Part shown: piece by piece, positions 44,466 to 53,045 of the stretch | Position numbering within the stretch: position 1 is the stretch's first letter | How the letters are laid out: each line of letters opens with the position of its first letter | NCBI GenBank assembly: GCA_029776255.1 | Contig: JAKOTN010000159.1 | Location: 1-64,000, forward strand | Reading direction: 5' to 3' | DNA from: Pseudomonadota bacterium | GTDB lineage: Bacteria; Pseudomonadota; Gammaproteobacteria; Burkholderiales; Rhodocyclaceae | Length of the DNA stretch: 64,000 nucleotides | Made by a program: the position numbers and the translations under genes | The notes under the pieces: generated by a model | Database searches by the model: none | What the model saw: the letters and a program-made list of their open reading frames with translations, nothing else | What the model was told of the DNA's origin: nothing

Positions 44466-45042
44466 CGCCTATGCGCCCGGCGAGCGCATCCCCGTGCAGG
44501 CACACCTGCGGAACCGCAAGCTCGCCAAATACTTCAACCGCGAAACCGCCGCCGCGGTGGTCGCCGCCGCCAAGCTCCTGAACGGGCTGTCGTTCGATAG
44601 CCGGCGCCCCTTCTATTACGAAACCGGCGTGATGGCGTACGAAGATCTCGGCCTGGATCTGATCGCCGACGCCAGCCGTGACGACCAGAGGGGATTCAGC
44701 CAGCAGCGCTTCATCGACAACGGCGTCCGGGCGGTGCCGCCGCTGACCCAGTTCAAGGCGCTCTACAACATGCCGCTTTCCTTCGTCGCCATCGAACACG
44801 GCTTGACCGGCGAAAATGCGGTCATTTACGCCTCGGCCAGCGGGCTGTTGCTTCAGGCGCTTCAGGCGCCGGTATCGACCGGCATTCTGATCGGCTGCGG
44901 CAAGGTTTTTGCCGATGGCGGCGTCGAAGCCGGTTTTGCCTTGATCGACAAACAGGACATCGAACAGTCGCCGTTCCTGAATCACCCTGGCGAAGCGATC
45001 GAGATCTTCCGCGCCTGGCATGCCGACGGGAGCCGCGCGTGA
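44449..45042 (+). CDS. Ketosynthase-like protein lacking the catalytic cysteine
   Basis: 197 residues from a GTG inside the previous gene. Parts recall the N-terminal half of thiolase-fold ketosynthases (FIDNGVRAVPPLTQFKALYN, MPLSFVAIEHGLTGENAVIY and ASASGLLLQALQAPVSTGIL, then GCGKVFADGGVEAGFALID). At the place of the nucleophile there is ASASG, not Cys. The length is only half that of a ketosynthase. It resembles the KS-N only proteins and chain-length-factor-like partners found beside a real ketosynthase in aryl polyene and other type II lines. It directly precedes, and overlaps by four bases, the active ketosynthase. A role as chain-length or scaffold subunit is inferred. Confidence 0.7.
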   Translation: MKIVLDAYAPGERIPVQAHLRNRKLAKYFNRETAAAVVAAAKLLNGLSFDSRRPFYYETGVMAYEDLGLDLIADASRDDQRGFSQQRFIDNGVRAVPPLTQFKALYNMPLSFVAIEHGLTGENAVIYASASGLLLQALQAPVSTGILIGCGKVFADGGVEAGFALIDKQDIEQSPFLNHPGEAIEIFRAWHADGSRA

Positions 45043-46232
45043 GTCGCGTGTTCATTACCGGCGTCGGCGTGGTCTCGCCCCTGGGAACCGGTCTGGCCGA
45101 GTTCCGCGAGGGGCTGCATGCCAGCCGGCGCGGGGTCGATCGCATCACTTGCTTCGACACCTCGCATTTTCCGACCGCCTTCGGCGGCGAGGCGCGGGAA
45201 AACGGCCGCGTCGTCGCCAGCCCGCCGGCGGAAGACCGCAAGGCGCGTTTCATGCACACCGCGTTGCGGGAACTGTACCGCACCAGCGCCGTCGGCGATT
45301 ATCCGGCCAGCCGGCGACAGTTGCATCTGGGCGCCGGCATCGATTATTTCGATTTTCCCGGCTATGTCGAAAAAGCGGACGGCACGCCGTGGACGGCTTT
45401 CAGCCAGCGCGCCAATCGCGTGGTCGAGCGTCTGGCACGGGAATTCGCCGTCGATGGCGGTCACAGCGCCAATGTCGCCGCCTGCGTCGCGTCGACCCAG
45501 GCCATGGGTCTGGCCTTGCGGCGGATCCGCCGCGCGCCCGAGCAGGCGGTGATCAGCGGCGGCTTCGATTCGATGCTTTCGCATCTGCATTACATGGGTT
45601 TCTTCAATCTCGGCGCGCTGTCCAACTGGGCCGGCGAACCGGCCGGCGCCTGCCGCCCTTTCGACCGGCAACGTTGCGGTCTGGTGATCGGCGAAGGCGC
45701 GGTGGCCTATCTTTTGGAGAGCGACGCCACTGCCGACCCGAAAAACGTTCTCTGCGAGATCGCCGGCTATGGATCGACGATGGATGCCTACATGGTCACC
45801 GATCCGGAACCGAGCGGTCGCCACCTCGCCAACGCGGCGCTGGCGGCGATCCGGGACGCCGGCCTGACGCCCGACGACATCGACAGCGTCGACCTGCACG
45901 GCACCGGCACGGTGAAGAACGCCCTGGCCGAGGCCCGGGCGCTGGAACTGATCTTCCCGACGCGCTGGCGGGAAATTCCGGCATTCGCCCTCAAGGGGCA
46001 AATCGGGCATCTGATCGGCGCCTGCGGGGCCATGGAAGTGCTGGGGGTGATCGATGCGCTGCGGGAGCAACGCCTCCTGCCCAGCGTCAATTGCGACAAT
46101 CCCGATCCCGAAGTGCCTTTGCATATCGTCCGGGGAGAACCGCTGGCGATGAAAATTCGCCATGTGCTCAAGATCAACGCCGCTTTTGGCGGGCAGAACA
46201 CGGCGCTGGTGTTCCGGAAACATGAAGACTGA
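45039..46232 (+). CDS. Beta-ketoacyl-ACP synthase (FabF-like)
   Basis: 397 residues. Catalytic Cys149 (NVAACVASTQAMGLAL), His287 (SVDLHGTGTVKNALAEAR) and His324 (ALKGQIGHLIGACGAMEVLG) form the KAS II triad. It opens SRVFITGVGVVSPLGTGLAE. It should elongate acyl-ACP with malonyl-ACP. The sequence is clearly diverged from housekeeping FabF (shorter GTGT-following loop, altered cap GFDSMLSHLHYMGFFNLGAL), suggesting an unusual chain. With the preceding Cys-less protein it forms a KS/CLF-like pair. Confidence 0.9.
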   Translation: MSRVFITGVGVVSPLGTGLAEFREGLHASRRGVDRITCFDTSHFPTAFGGEARENGRVVASPPAEDRKARFMHTALRELYRTSAVGDYPASRRQLHLGAGIDYFDFPGYVEKADGTPWTAFSQRANRVVERLAREFAVDGGHSANVAACVASTQAMGLALRRIRRAPEQAVISGGFDSMLSHLHYMGFFNLGALSNWAGEPAGACRPFDRQRCGLVIGEGAVAYLLESDATADPKNVLCEIAGYGSTMDAYMVTDPEPSGRHLANAALAAIRDAGLTPDDIDSVDLHGTGTVKNALAEARALELIFPTRWREIPAFALKGQIGHLIGACGAMEVLGVIDALREQRLLPSVNCDNPDPEVPLHIVRGEPLAMKIRHVLKINAAFGGQNTALVFRKHED

Positions 46233-46244
46233 CGGATGGCCTGA

Positions 46245-46826
46245 ATGAACGCACACTTCGAGACCTTGCAAACGATCTGCGAAAACCGCCAGTGCCGGCG
46301 CCGTTTCGCCGACAGGCCGCTGGCCGACGACCTGATCGAGAAAATCCGGGCGGTGGGCTTGACCTCGCCCTACGCCTCGGGCAAGAAAAACTGGGAAATC
46401 ATGGTCATCACCGACCCAGCCGTGCGCGCGGCGATGGTGCGGACGGTCAAGCAGCGCGTCGATGAACTCCGGGCGGGTATCCGCCCGGATCTGGCCGACG
46501 ATTTCAGCACCTACGCCAGGAATTTCACCTCCTTCGCGGACGCTCCGGCGCTGTTTATCCCCACCTACCGGGTGGCGCCGTCGCTGTCGTTGATGTGCGA
46601 CGCCGCCGATGAACGGGTCGCGCGCTGGGAACGCGACAACTACGTCAAATCGATTTCCTGCGTGGCGATGCTGATTCTGCTGGCGGCGGAGAGTCTGGGG
46701 CTGGCGGCGTGTTACATGACCGGCGCGCTGATCGCGGAAGAGGAACTGGGTCGGCTGATCAAGGTGAAAACGGGCCGGAACATCGGCGCGATCATTCCGG
46801 TGGGTTACCGGATCGAACAGGAATAA
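46245..46826 (+). CDS. Nitroreductase-family FMN oxidoreductase
   Basis: 193 residues. The N-terminus has the FMN-phosphate arginines in NRQCRRRFADRPLADDLIEK, then SPYASGKKNWEIMVITDP. A C-terminal pattern SLGLAACYMTGALIAEEELG and NIGAIIPVGYR completes the fold. Such enzymes reduce nitro groups or quinones or oxidise heterocycles and C-C bonds with FMN. In this place it may act as an enoyl-ACP reductase substitute or a desaturase, since no FabI/FabV is in the cluster. The role is inferred. Confidence 0.85.
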   Translation: MNAHFETLQTICENRQCRRRFADRPLADDLIEKIRAVGLTSPYASGKKNWEIMVITDPAVRAAMVRTVKQRVDELRAGIRPDLADDFSTYARNFTSFADAPALFIPTYRVAPSLSLMCDAADERVARWERDNYVKSISCVAMLILLAAESLGLAACYMTGALIAEEELGRLIKVKTGRNIGAIIPVGYRIEQE

Positions 46827-46835
46827 GGGGAATCC

Positions 46836-47234
46836 TTGGTGGATATCGTGGCTATTGAACAACGCTTGCAGGAAGCGCTGCTGCCGGTTTTCGGGCTGGA
46901 CTCGGTCGAGGAATTGCCGGTCGACGCCTCGCTGGTCAACGACATCGGCGCCGACAGTCTGGATTTTGTCGAAATCACCTATTTGATCGAGCGCGATTTC
47001 GGCGTGGTGCTCAAACCGGGCGAACTGGTCGCCGCCGGCACCGCGATCGATACCGAGGATTTCTTCGTCGAAAGCCGGCTGACCGAAGCCGGCGCGGCGG
47101 CGCTGCGCCAGCAGTTGCCGGACGACAGCGGGCGCTTTGTCGCCGGAATGAGCAAGATCGAACTGTTCCGCTCGATCACGGTCCGCGATCTCGCCAACAT
47201 CATCCGGCGCCGCGGCGCCATGGCGGCGTCGTGA
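46836..47234 (+). CDS. Dedicated acyl carrier protein
   Basis: 132 residues, longer than the usual 78. The start is TTG or the GTG just after it, with AAGGGG upstream. The phosphopantetheine serine is Ser41 in LVNDIGADSLDFVEITYLIE, the canonical DSL-D/F setting. The region after about residue 75 (ESRLTEAGAAALRQQLPDDS, MSKIELFRSITVRDLANIIR) is an insertion or extended C-terminus, similar to ACPs of the FabZ-KS-ACP-KR lines in Geobacter-type and planctomycete clusters. It should carry the acyl chain through this cluster. Its stop overlaps the reductase start. Confidence 0.9.
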   Translation: MVDIVAIEQRLQEALLPVFGLDSVEELPVDASLVNDIGADSLDFVEITYLIERDFGVVLKPGELVAAGTAIDTEDFFVESRLTEAGAAALRQQLPDDSGRFVAGMSKIELFRSITVRDLANIIRRRGAMAAS

Positions 47235-47956
47235 TGCCGCGCGGGAAAACGGTATTCGTCACCGGCGGCACCGGCCACATCGGCATCGCCATCTGCCGCG
47301 CCTGTCACCGGCACGGCGCGCGAGTGATTTTTTCCTACCGCCGGCAACGACGGATCGCCGAGCAACTGCTGGCCGAATTGCCCGGCTCGCTGGCCGTCGA
47401 GCTCGATCTGCTCGACGTGCCGGCGATGCAGCGCGCCATCGACGCCTTGTACGCCCAGGTGGGAATCATCGACGTGCTGGTCAACAACGCCGGCATTTCG
47501 CAGGTGATGCCCTTGCCGCTGGTCGAGGAGGAGGATGTCGACCTGATCATGGACGTGAACATCAAAGGCACTTTTTTCGTCACCAAGAACGTGGTCAAAG
47601 GGATGATCCGCAACAAGGGCGGCGCGATCGTCAATGTCGGCTCCATCGCCGGCACGCGCATGTTCGAAGTGCCGGTGACTTACGCGATGACCAAGGCGGC
47701 GATTCACGGCTTGACCTTCGCGCTGGCCTCGGAATTGAAACGTTTCGGCATTCGCGTCAATTCCGTCGTTCCCGGTCTGATCGACGGCGGCGTCGGCGAA
47801 GGGGTGCCGGAGGCGCTGAAAAAGGATTTCGTCGCCCACTGCGCGGTCGGCCGAACCGGCCGGGCCGACGAAGTGGCCGAGACGATCTGCTTTCTCGCCA
47901 GCGATAAATCGAGTTATATCAACGGACAGAACATCGCAATCGACGGAGGGATCTGA
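47234..47956 (+). CDS. FabG-like 3-oxoacyl-ACP reductase (SDR)
   Basis: 240 residues. The Rossmann motif is VFVTGGTGHIGIAICRACHR, then NNAGISQVMPLP, catalytic Ser in IVNVGSIAGTRMFEV, and Tyr-Lys in TYAMTKAAIHGL. It ends with SSYINGQNIAIDGGI, as in FabG. It reduces 3-oxoacyl-ACP with NAD(P)H. The TGGTGHIG variant and position in the cluster suggest specificity for this cluster's ACP. Start: a GTG three bases upstream is equally possible. It overlaps both neighbours. Confidence 0.92.
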   Translation: MPRGKTVFVTGGTGHIGIAICRACHRHGARVIFSYRRQRRIAEQLLAELPGSLAVELDLLDVPAMQRAIDALYAQVGIIDVLVNNAGISQVMPLPLVEEEDVDLIMDVNIKGTFFVTKNVVKGMIRNKGGAIVNVGSIAGTRMFEVPVTYAMTKAAIHGLTFALASELKRFGIRVNSVVPGLIDGGVGEGVPEALKKDFVAHCAVGRTGRADEVAETICFLASDKSSYINGQNIAIDGGI

Positions 47957-49356
47957 TGGGCGGCAACGAGGCGATCTATCTGCGCTCGACCATCGCTTAC
48001 TGCGCGCATTGCGAAAAAACCGAATTTGCCCGGATCATGGCCCGTGCCGACGGGGTGTTCATGGAGCGAGTCTGCCCGGCCAAGGGAACGGCCCGCGTCA
48101 AGATCGCCAAGAATGCCGCCTGGTACACGGCAAGGATGTCGCGCCCGCGTGTCGTCGAAGCGGACGGTAGCGGCAAACCGTCGCAAAAAGGCTGCCCCTT
48201 CGATTGCGGCCCGTGCCAATGGCACACCGGCAAGCTGCATCTGCCCGTTTTTTCGATCACCAACGATTGCAATCTCGATTGCCCGATCTGTTTCACCTAC
48301 AACCGCCCCGACCATAAGTATTTCAAAACCGTGGCCGAGACCGAACAGATCGTCGACCACATCCTGGCGCGATCCGGCGGCGTGCAGTTGATCAACCTCA
48401 CCGGCGGCGAGCCGACGCTGCATCCCGATCTATTCGCCATCTTCGACGCCTGCCGCCGGGAAGGTATCGGGCGGATCACCATGAACACCAATGGGATCAA
48501 GATCGGCGGCGACCGGCGTTTCGCCGAGCGGATCAAGGACGCCGGCGTGCAGGTGGTGCTGTCGCTCGACACGCTCAATCCGACAAAAAGTCTGCTCATC
48601 CACGGCAAGGACATCACCCGTGCGAAACGGAAATGCCTGGAAAACCTGGAGGCGCTCGACATTCCGACCACCATCCTGCCGGTATGCATCAAGGGCTGCA
48701 ACGAGGCCGACGTGCTGGACATCGTGCATACCCATCTCCGCAAACCCTTTGTACGCAGCATCACCGTGCAGAACATGACTTTTACCGGCGCCAACGGTCG
48801 CCAGTTCAAGCCGCATGACCATATCACCCTCGACGAGGTCGAGGAATTGCTGGCCCAGCGGGAGGGTATTTCCCAGAGCGATTTTTTTGTTTTGTCCTCC
48901 TATCACCCCCTTTGTTACTCGGCGAGCTACTACATCGTCCGCGACGATCTGCTGATTCCATTGGCCGACCTGCTGGAGCCGGAGGTGCTGGCGGAACTGT
49001 CGGCCGGCTCCTACATTCTCAACCCGGAACGCGATCTTTCCAACGAGTTTCGTGCCGGAGTCAATCGTTTGTGGGCGGCGGGCGCCGACGACCGGACGCT
49101 GGCCGCGCTCCGTGCCTTCCTGGCGGCGCTGTATCCGGCCGATCGCGTGTTGCCGGCGAGCGAACGGAAGGCGCTGCTCGAGCGCTGGATAAAAATGCTC
49201 CTGATCCATCCGCACATGGATAGCGACAATTTCGATATCGATCGGGTCAGTTCCTGTGGCGATCTGGTGCCCGACGAGGACGGACGAATGATCCCCGCCT
49301 GCGCCTACAACCTTCTGTACCGTCAGAAGGATTCGCGCTTCTGGCGAGAGCCGTGA
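47956..49356 (+). CDS. Radical SAM protein, tetraether synthase (Tes/MJ0619)-like
   Basis: 466 residues. Radical SAM motif CNLDCPIC at Cys105, Cys109 and Cys112 (CX3CX2C), with the glycine-rich LTGGEPTLHPDLF. In front are a second CX3CX2C (GCPFDCGPC, Cys80/84/87) and CX2C plus Cys40 (YCAHCEK ... RVCPAKG), the layout of Tes/GDGT-MAS of archaea: a rubredoxin-like iron site and an additional Fe-S cluster before the SAM domain. Late cysteines (RVSSCGDLVPDEDGRMIPAC) suggest one more. Tes couples lipid chains by C-C bond formation. Here the likely substrate is the cluster's acyl chain. It may be a methyltransferase-type enzyme instead. Confidence 0.88.
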   Translation: MGGNEAIYLRSTIAYCAHCEKTEFARIMARADGVFMERVCPAKGTARVKIAKNAAWYTARMSRPRVVEADGSGKPSQKGCPFDCGPCQWHTGKLHLPVFSITNDCNLDCPICFTYNRPDHKYFKTVAETEQIVDHILARSGGVQLINLTGGEPTLHPDLFAIFDACRREGIGRITMNTNGIKIGGDRRFAERIKDAGVQVVLSLDTLNPTKSLLIHGKDITRAKRKCLENLEALDIPTTILPVCIKGCNEADVLDIVHTHLRKPFVRSITVQNMTFTGANGRQFKPHDHITLDEVEELLAQREGISQSDFFVLSSYHPLCYSASYYIVRDDLLIPLADLLEPEVLAELSAGSYILNPERDLSNEFRAGVNRLWAAGADDRTLAALRAFLAALYPADRVLPASERKALLERWIKMLLIHPHMDSDNFDIDRVSSCGDLVPDEDGRMIPACAYNLLYRQKDSRFWREP

Positions 49357-50087
49357 ACCGGTCCTTGCTCCTCGCCTGTCTGCTGGCCACGCCATGCGCG
49401 AACGGCGCGCAGCCGCCGGACACCGCGTCGCTATTGACAAAGATGGCCGCGAATCACGCTCAACTTCAGGATTACACCTGCGAGATCAGCCGCCAGGAAC
49501 TGTTCAAGGGTAAACAGCGGGAACTGCCGAACGTGGTGTTCAAATACAAGCGTCCCGCCCGCTATTACATGAAGTGGCCGGATGACGGGATCGAGGCGAT
49601 TTACGTTGAAGGAAAATACGACAACCGGATGGTGATTCACGGCGGACTTCTGTTCAGCTTCGCCAGCGTCGCCGTCGACCCGAAGGTGGCGCTGAACCAC
49701 GGTCGTCACACCCTGCCGGAAGCCGATCTCGGCAATATCATCAAGATTTTCGAAGACAACACGCGCCGGGCCAGCAAGGACCCGGAGGCCAAGATCGCTT
49801 ATGACGGCGACGAGGATCTGGAAGGCCGACCGGCCTGGCGCTTCAAGGCGGTCTTTCCGCCGAACAAGGGGTATTACGGCCACGTCGTGCGCGTGCACGT
49901 CGACCAGCACTATGTCCTGCCGGTGCGGATCGAGGTGCGCGGCTGGCAGAACGAGTTGCTGGAAAGTTATCGCTATTCGTCGCTGAAGCGCAATGTCGGG
50001 CTGAGCGAGGCCGATTTCGACGTGAAAAATCCTGCCTATATGTTCCGGCTGGGGAATCGCGCGGTGGACAGCAATGAACCGCGCTGA
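49353..50087 (+). CDS. Secreted DUF1571 (LolA-like) protein
   Basis: 244 residues from a GTG overlapping the previous stop. Signal peptide-like start (RSLLLACLLATPCANGAQ). The mature part (LQDYTCEISRQELFKGKQRE, NVVFKYKRPARYYMKWPDDG, AWRFKAVFPPNKGYYGHVVR) fits DUF1571, a family with the LolA/LppX-like half-barrel expected to bind lipid. It has a cysteine near the start (TPCANG) but no clear lipobox. Aryl-polyene-type clusters carry LolA-like proteins in the same manner. I infer that it carries the product across the periplasm. Confidence 0.8.
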   Translation: MNRSLLLACLLATPCANGAQPPDTASLLTKMAANHAQLQDYTCEISRQELFKGKQRELPNVVFKYKRPARYYMKWPDDGIEAIYVEGKYDNRMVIHGGLLFSFASVAVDPKVALNHGRHTLPEADLGNIIKIFEDNTRRASKDPEAKIAYDGDEDLEGRPAWRFKAVFPPNKGYYGHVVRVHVDQHYVLPVRIEVRGWQNELLESYRYSSLKRNVGLSEADFDVKNPAYMFRLGNRAVDSNEPR

Positions 50088-50658
50088 GCAATGCGCCGTT
50101 CTTCGGCGGTCCTTGCAGGCGTTTCTGCGCGGAACGAGCCGAAAATTCGAATTCGACATCGACTGCCCGGTCGAGGAACGCATCCGCTTCATCTATGCGG
50201 TGGTTTTTCCCGGGTGGGCCAAACTCCGCTTTTATCTGGTTTTTGCCGTCTCGCGGCTGGCCGGGGCGATCGACTATTCGCCGATCAAGGTGTTTCTCTA
50301 TCGCCTGATCGGCATGAAAATCGGCAAGGGCGTGTTCATCTCGCCCGGCGTGATTCTCGACCCGCATTTTCCCGCCTTGATCGAAATCGACGACTATGCC
50401 ATCGTCGGCTGGGGAACGCATCTGTTCACCCACGAATTCAGCGGCTCGCGCTACACCATCGGCCGAATCCGCATCGGTCGTGGAGCGGTCATCGGCGGCT
50501 TTTCCATCGTTCGCGGCGGCGTGGTCATCGGCGCCAATGCGCAGGTGGCGTCGACCTGTATCGTTTACAAAGACGTTCCGGACAATTACTGCGTCGACAG
50601 CGTGATCCTGCTCAATCGGGCGCTGCTCGATGTCTATCGGAAGGAAATCAATGGCTAG
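50074..50658 (+). CDS. Hexapeptide-repeat acyltransferase (LbH family)
   Basis: 194 residues. The N-terminal 60 residues are helical; the left-handed beta-helix follows (KIGKGVFISPGVILDPHFPA, IEIDDYAIVGWGTHLFTHEF, RIRIGRGAVIGGFSIVRGGV, VIGANAQVASTCIVYKDVPD). The catalytic His in WGTHLFTHEF is at the usual spot. The family uses acyl-CoA or acyl-ACP as donor and many acceptors (sugars, amino acids). Its place between the DUF1571 and second Tes-like gene suggests it transfers or modifies the cluster's acyl product. It overlaps both neighbours. Confidence 0.85.
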   Translation: MNRAEQCAVLRRSLQAFLRGTSRKFEFDIDCPVEERIRFIYAVVFPGWAKLRFYLVFAVSRLAGAIDYSPIKVFLYRLIGMKIGKGVFISPGVILDPHFPALIEIDDYAIVGWGTHLFTHEFSGSRYTIGRIRIGRGAVIGGFSIVRGGVVIGANAQVASTCIVYKDVPDNYCVDSVILLNRALLDVYRKEING

Positions 50659-52039
50659 CGTCGTTCACCACCACACCCAGGCGCTCTGCCCGACCTGCCG
50701 GGCCAAAGTGACCGCCCGCGCGGTGGAACGGGGCGGGCAGGTGTTCCTGGAAAAATTCTGTCCGGAACACGGCTTTTCCGACGTGCTGATTTCATCGGAC
50801 GCCACGTGGTACCGGAACAGCATGAAGTACGTCAAACCGGGCCAGGCGCCGCGCGAAATCGCCGTCACCGACTTTCGCGGCTGCCCCGAATCGTGCGGAT
50901 CGTGCCCGCAACATCAGCAACATACCTGTCTGCCGATGATTGAAATCACCACCGACTGCAATCTTTCCTGTCAGGTGTGCCTGAAGCATCTCGGCGCGCC
51001 CTGGCGAATGAGCAAAACCGAGTTTTCGTCCATCGTCGACACGCTGATCCGTTGCGAGGGGCAGGTGGATGTTCTCAACATCAGCGGCGGCGAACCGACC
51101 TTGCACCCCGAATTGCTCGATTTTCTGCGCCTCGCGCGCGACCGCGGCGTGGTGCAGTCGACGGTATCGACCAACGGCCTGGCCTTGCTGAAAAAACCGG
51201 CGCTGCGGCGAGGGTTCAAGGAAACCGGCGCCATCGTCGCGCTCCAGTTCGACGGTTTCCAGCCACGCACCTGGACCGTGCTGCGCGGCATGAATCTGAT
51301 CGACAAGAAACTGGAACTGATCCGTTGCCTGGAGGACGAAGGAGTCCGCTATTCGCTGGTGACCACCTTGGCCAACGGCGTCAATGCCGGCGGCGACTGC
51401 GACGAAATCGCCAGAATCGTCGATTTCTTCTTCCGTTCGCAGGCCGTCAGCCTGATGTTCCAGCCCATTGCCCTGACCGGGACGGCGGAAGATTTCGGTT
51501 CGCAGGTCCGGCTGACGATTCCCGACGTGGTGCACGCCATTGAAAAATGCGCCCAGGTTGAACAAGGCGATTTCAACCCCCTGCCCTGCTCGCATTATTC
51601 GTGTTTTGCCCTGGCCTATTACTTCATTCTCGGCGACGGCCGTTTCCTGAGCCTGAAGCAATTTCTCGGCGAGGAAAACTACCTCGACCTGATCGCCAAC
51701 CGGACCTTGCCGGGGCTGGACGACGCCGGGTTCGCCACGATCCGCGATCGCCTGTACGACATCTGGTCGCTGGCCGACGCCGGCTCGCTGGGCGAACAAG
51801 CCTTGCAACGCATTCAGCAGGTGTTGCGCGCCGCCGCTTCCGAGAAATTGTCGCCGCAACGCCTGATTTCACTGGGCGCGGAATCGATGAAAGCCATTTT
51901 CATTCACGATTTCATGGATGCCGCCACCCTCGATTTCGGGCGTCTGATCAAGTGCTGCAATCCCTACCCGCAAACCGACGGCCGTCTGGTTCCGATATGC
52001 GCGCAAAACATCTTCTTTCAAGGAAACCGCCGTGCGTGA
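50651..52039 (+). CDS. Second Tes/MJ0619-like radical SAM protein
   Basis: 462 residues from the ATG at 50651 (AAGGAA upstream). N-terminal iron site: Cys13/Cys16 (LCPTCRAKV) and Cys37 (FCPEHGFSD). Second CX3CX2C: Cys78/82/85 (GCPESCGSC), plus Cys93 (HTCLPMIE). Radical SAM motif: Cys103/107/110 (CNLSCQVC), with ISGGEPTLHPELLDFLR. Very similar layout to the protein at 47956 and to archaeal Tes, closer to Tes by the CPEHG and CPQHQQHTC segments. The C-terminus (KCCNPYPQTDGRLVPICAQN) carries further Cys. Two such enzymes in a row suggest sequential radical couplings or methylations on the lipid chain. Confidence 0.9.
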   Translation: MASVVHHHTQALCPTCRAKVTARAVERGGQVFLEKFCPEHGFSDVLISSDATWYRNSMKYVKPGQAPREIAVTDFRGCPESCGSCPQHQQHTCLPMIEITTDCNLSCQVCLKHLGAPWRMSKTEFSSIVDTLIRCEGQVDVLNISGGEPTLHPELLDFLRLARDRGVVQSTVSTNGLALLKKPALRRGFKETGAIVALQFDGFQPRTWTVLRGMNLIDKKLELIRCLEDEGVRYSLVTTLANGVNAGGDCDEIARIVDFFFRSQAVSLMFQPIALTGTAEDFGSQVRLTIPDVVHAIEKCAQVEQGDFNPLPCSHYSCFALAYYFILGDGRFLSLKQFLGEENYLDLIANRTLPGLDDAGFATIRDRLYDIWSLADAGSLGEQALQRIQQVLRAAASEKLSPQRLISLGAESMKAIFIHDFMDAATLDFGRLIKCCNPYPQTDGRLVPICAQNIFFQGNRRA

Positions 52040-53045
52040 GATGACCAAAAAAATTAAGTTCGCCAGCGCTTTCATGCACAAGGAGATGGTGCATCTCAAT
52101 CTGCAATTGCTTTACGAATGCAACTTTCGGTGCCGGATTTGCGATTTCTGGAAGCCGCGCTTCAAGGACATGCCGAAGCTGTCGGTCGCCGACATCGAGG
52201 TGATGGCAAAAAAACTGCCGGGACCGATGATCGTGTCCATCGGTGGCGGCGAACCGATGATGCACCCGGATCTGACCGACATCATCCGCGTTCTCGCCCG
52301 CGACAACTTTCCGGTGATGATCTGCAACGGCTGGTACGTGACGCCGGAAAACGCGCGTGCGGTCTTCGAGGCCGGCCTCCACGAAATCAGCATCTCGGTG
52401 GATTATGCCGATCCCGCCAGGCACGACAAGCAGCGCGGCATGAAAGGCGCGTTCGACCGCGCGGTGAAAGCCCTTGAAACACTTCATGAAAACCGGGTTC
52501 ATCCCCACCAGCGGGTGCATATGATTTCGGTGGTGATGAACGACAACGTGGACGAAATCGAACCGCTGATCCTGTTGGCCAAGGAAATCGGCGTCACTTA
52601 TCTGGTCACCCACCACAGTTCCAACCGCGGCAAGAAACCCCGTCGCGATTCGGCGGACAGGGACGTCAGCGCGCATTTGCTGGAACTGCGCAAGAAGCAC
52701 GGCAATTTCGTCGCCTGCCGAGGTTTTCTGGAGCGATTTACCGAGGCCCAGCGTTCTCCGGACGGAATCAAGCCCTGCTACGCCGGCAAGAATCTGTTCA
52801 ATATCGACTGCCAGGGCAATGTCACTCGCTGCATCGATCGCCTCGACCAGGTCGCCGGTAATATCCTCCGCGACGACTACGAGGATATCGCTTCCAAACT
52901 GCTGGCGTTTCAGGCCGCCGACGATTGCGGCGACTGCTGGACGAGTTGCCGCGGCTGGTTCGAAACCCTGATGTACGGCAAGAACCGGATACGGAATCTG
53001 GTCGACAGCTATCAGGTCACCCGCAAACTGCCACTGGTGCAATGA
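52032..53045 (+). CDS. Radical SAM protein with SPASM-like C-terminus
   Basis: 337 residues from a GTG with AAGGAAACC upstream. Motif CNFRCRIC (Cys30/34/37), followed by IGGGEPMMHPDLTDIIRVLA. The C-terminal part has a Cys series (FNIDCQGNVTRCIDRLDQ, DDCGDCWTSCRGWF) that should bind an auxiliary Fe-S cluster as in SPASM proteins. It lacks the Tes-type N-terminal sites. It overlaps the second Tes-like gene by eight bases and the methyltransferase by four. Substrate unknown; it may modify the acyl chain or the head group. Confidence 0.88.
   Translation: MREMTKKIKFASAFMHKEMVHLNLQLLYECNFRCRICDFWKPRFKDMPKLSVADIEVMAKKLPGPMIVSIGGGEPMMHPDLTDIIRVLARDNFPVMICNGWYVTPENARAVFEAGLHEISISVDYADPARHDKQRGMKGAFDRAVKALETLHENRVHPHQRVHMISVVMNDNVDEIEPLILLAKEIGVTYLVTHHSSNRGKKPRRDSADRDVSAHLLELRKKHGNFVACRGFLERFTEAQRSPDGIKPCYAGKNLFNIDCQGNVTRCIDRLDQVAGNILRDDYEDIASKLLAFQAADDCGDCWTSCRGWFETLMYGKNRIRNLVDSYQVTRKLPLVQ

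Noticed and set aside
44982-46862. 626-codon minus-strand frame across the ketosynthase and nitroreductase
   Set aside because: The plus-strand genes have clear active sites and overlapping starts and stops; the minus frame is low-complexity shadow.
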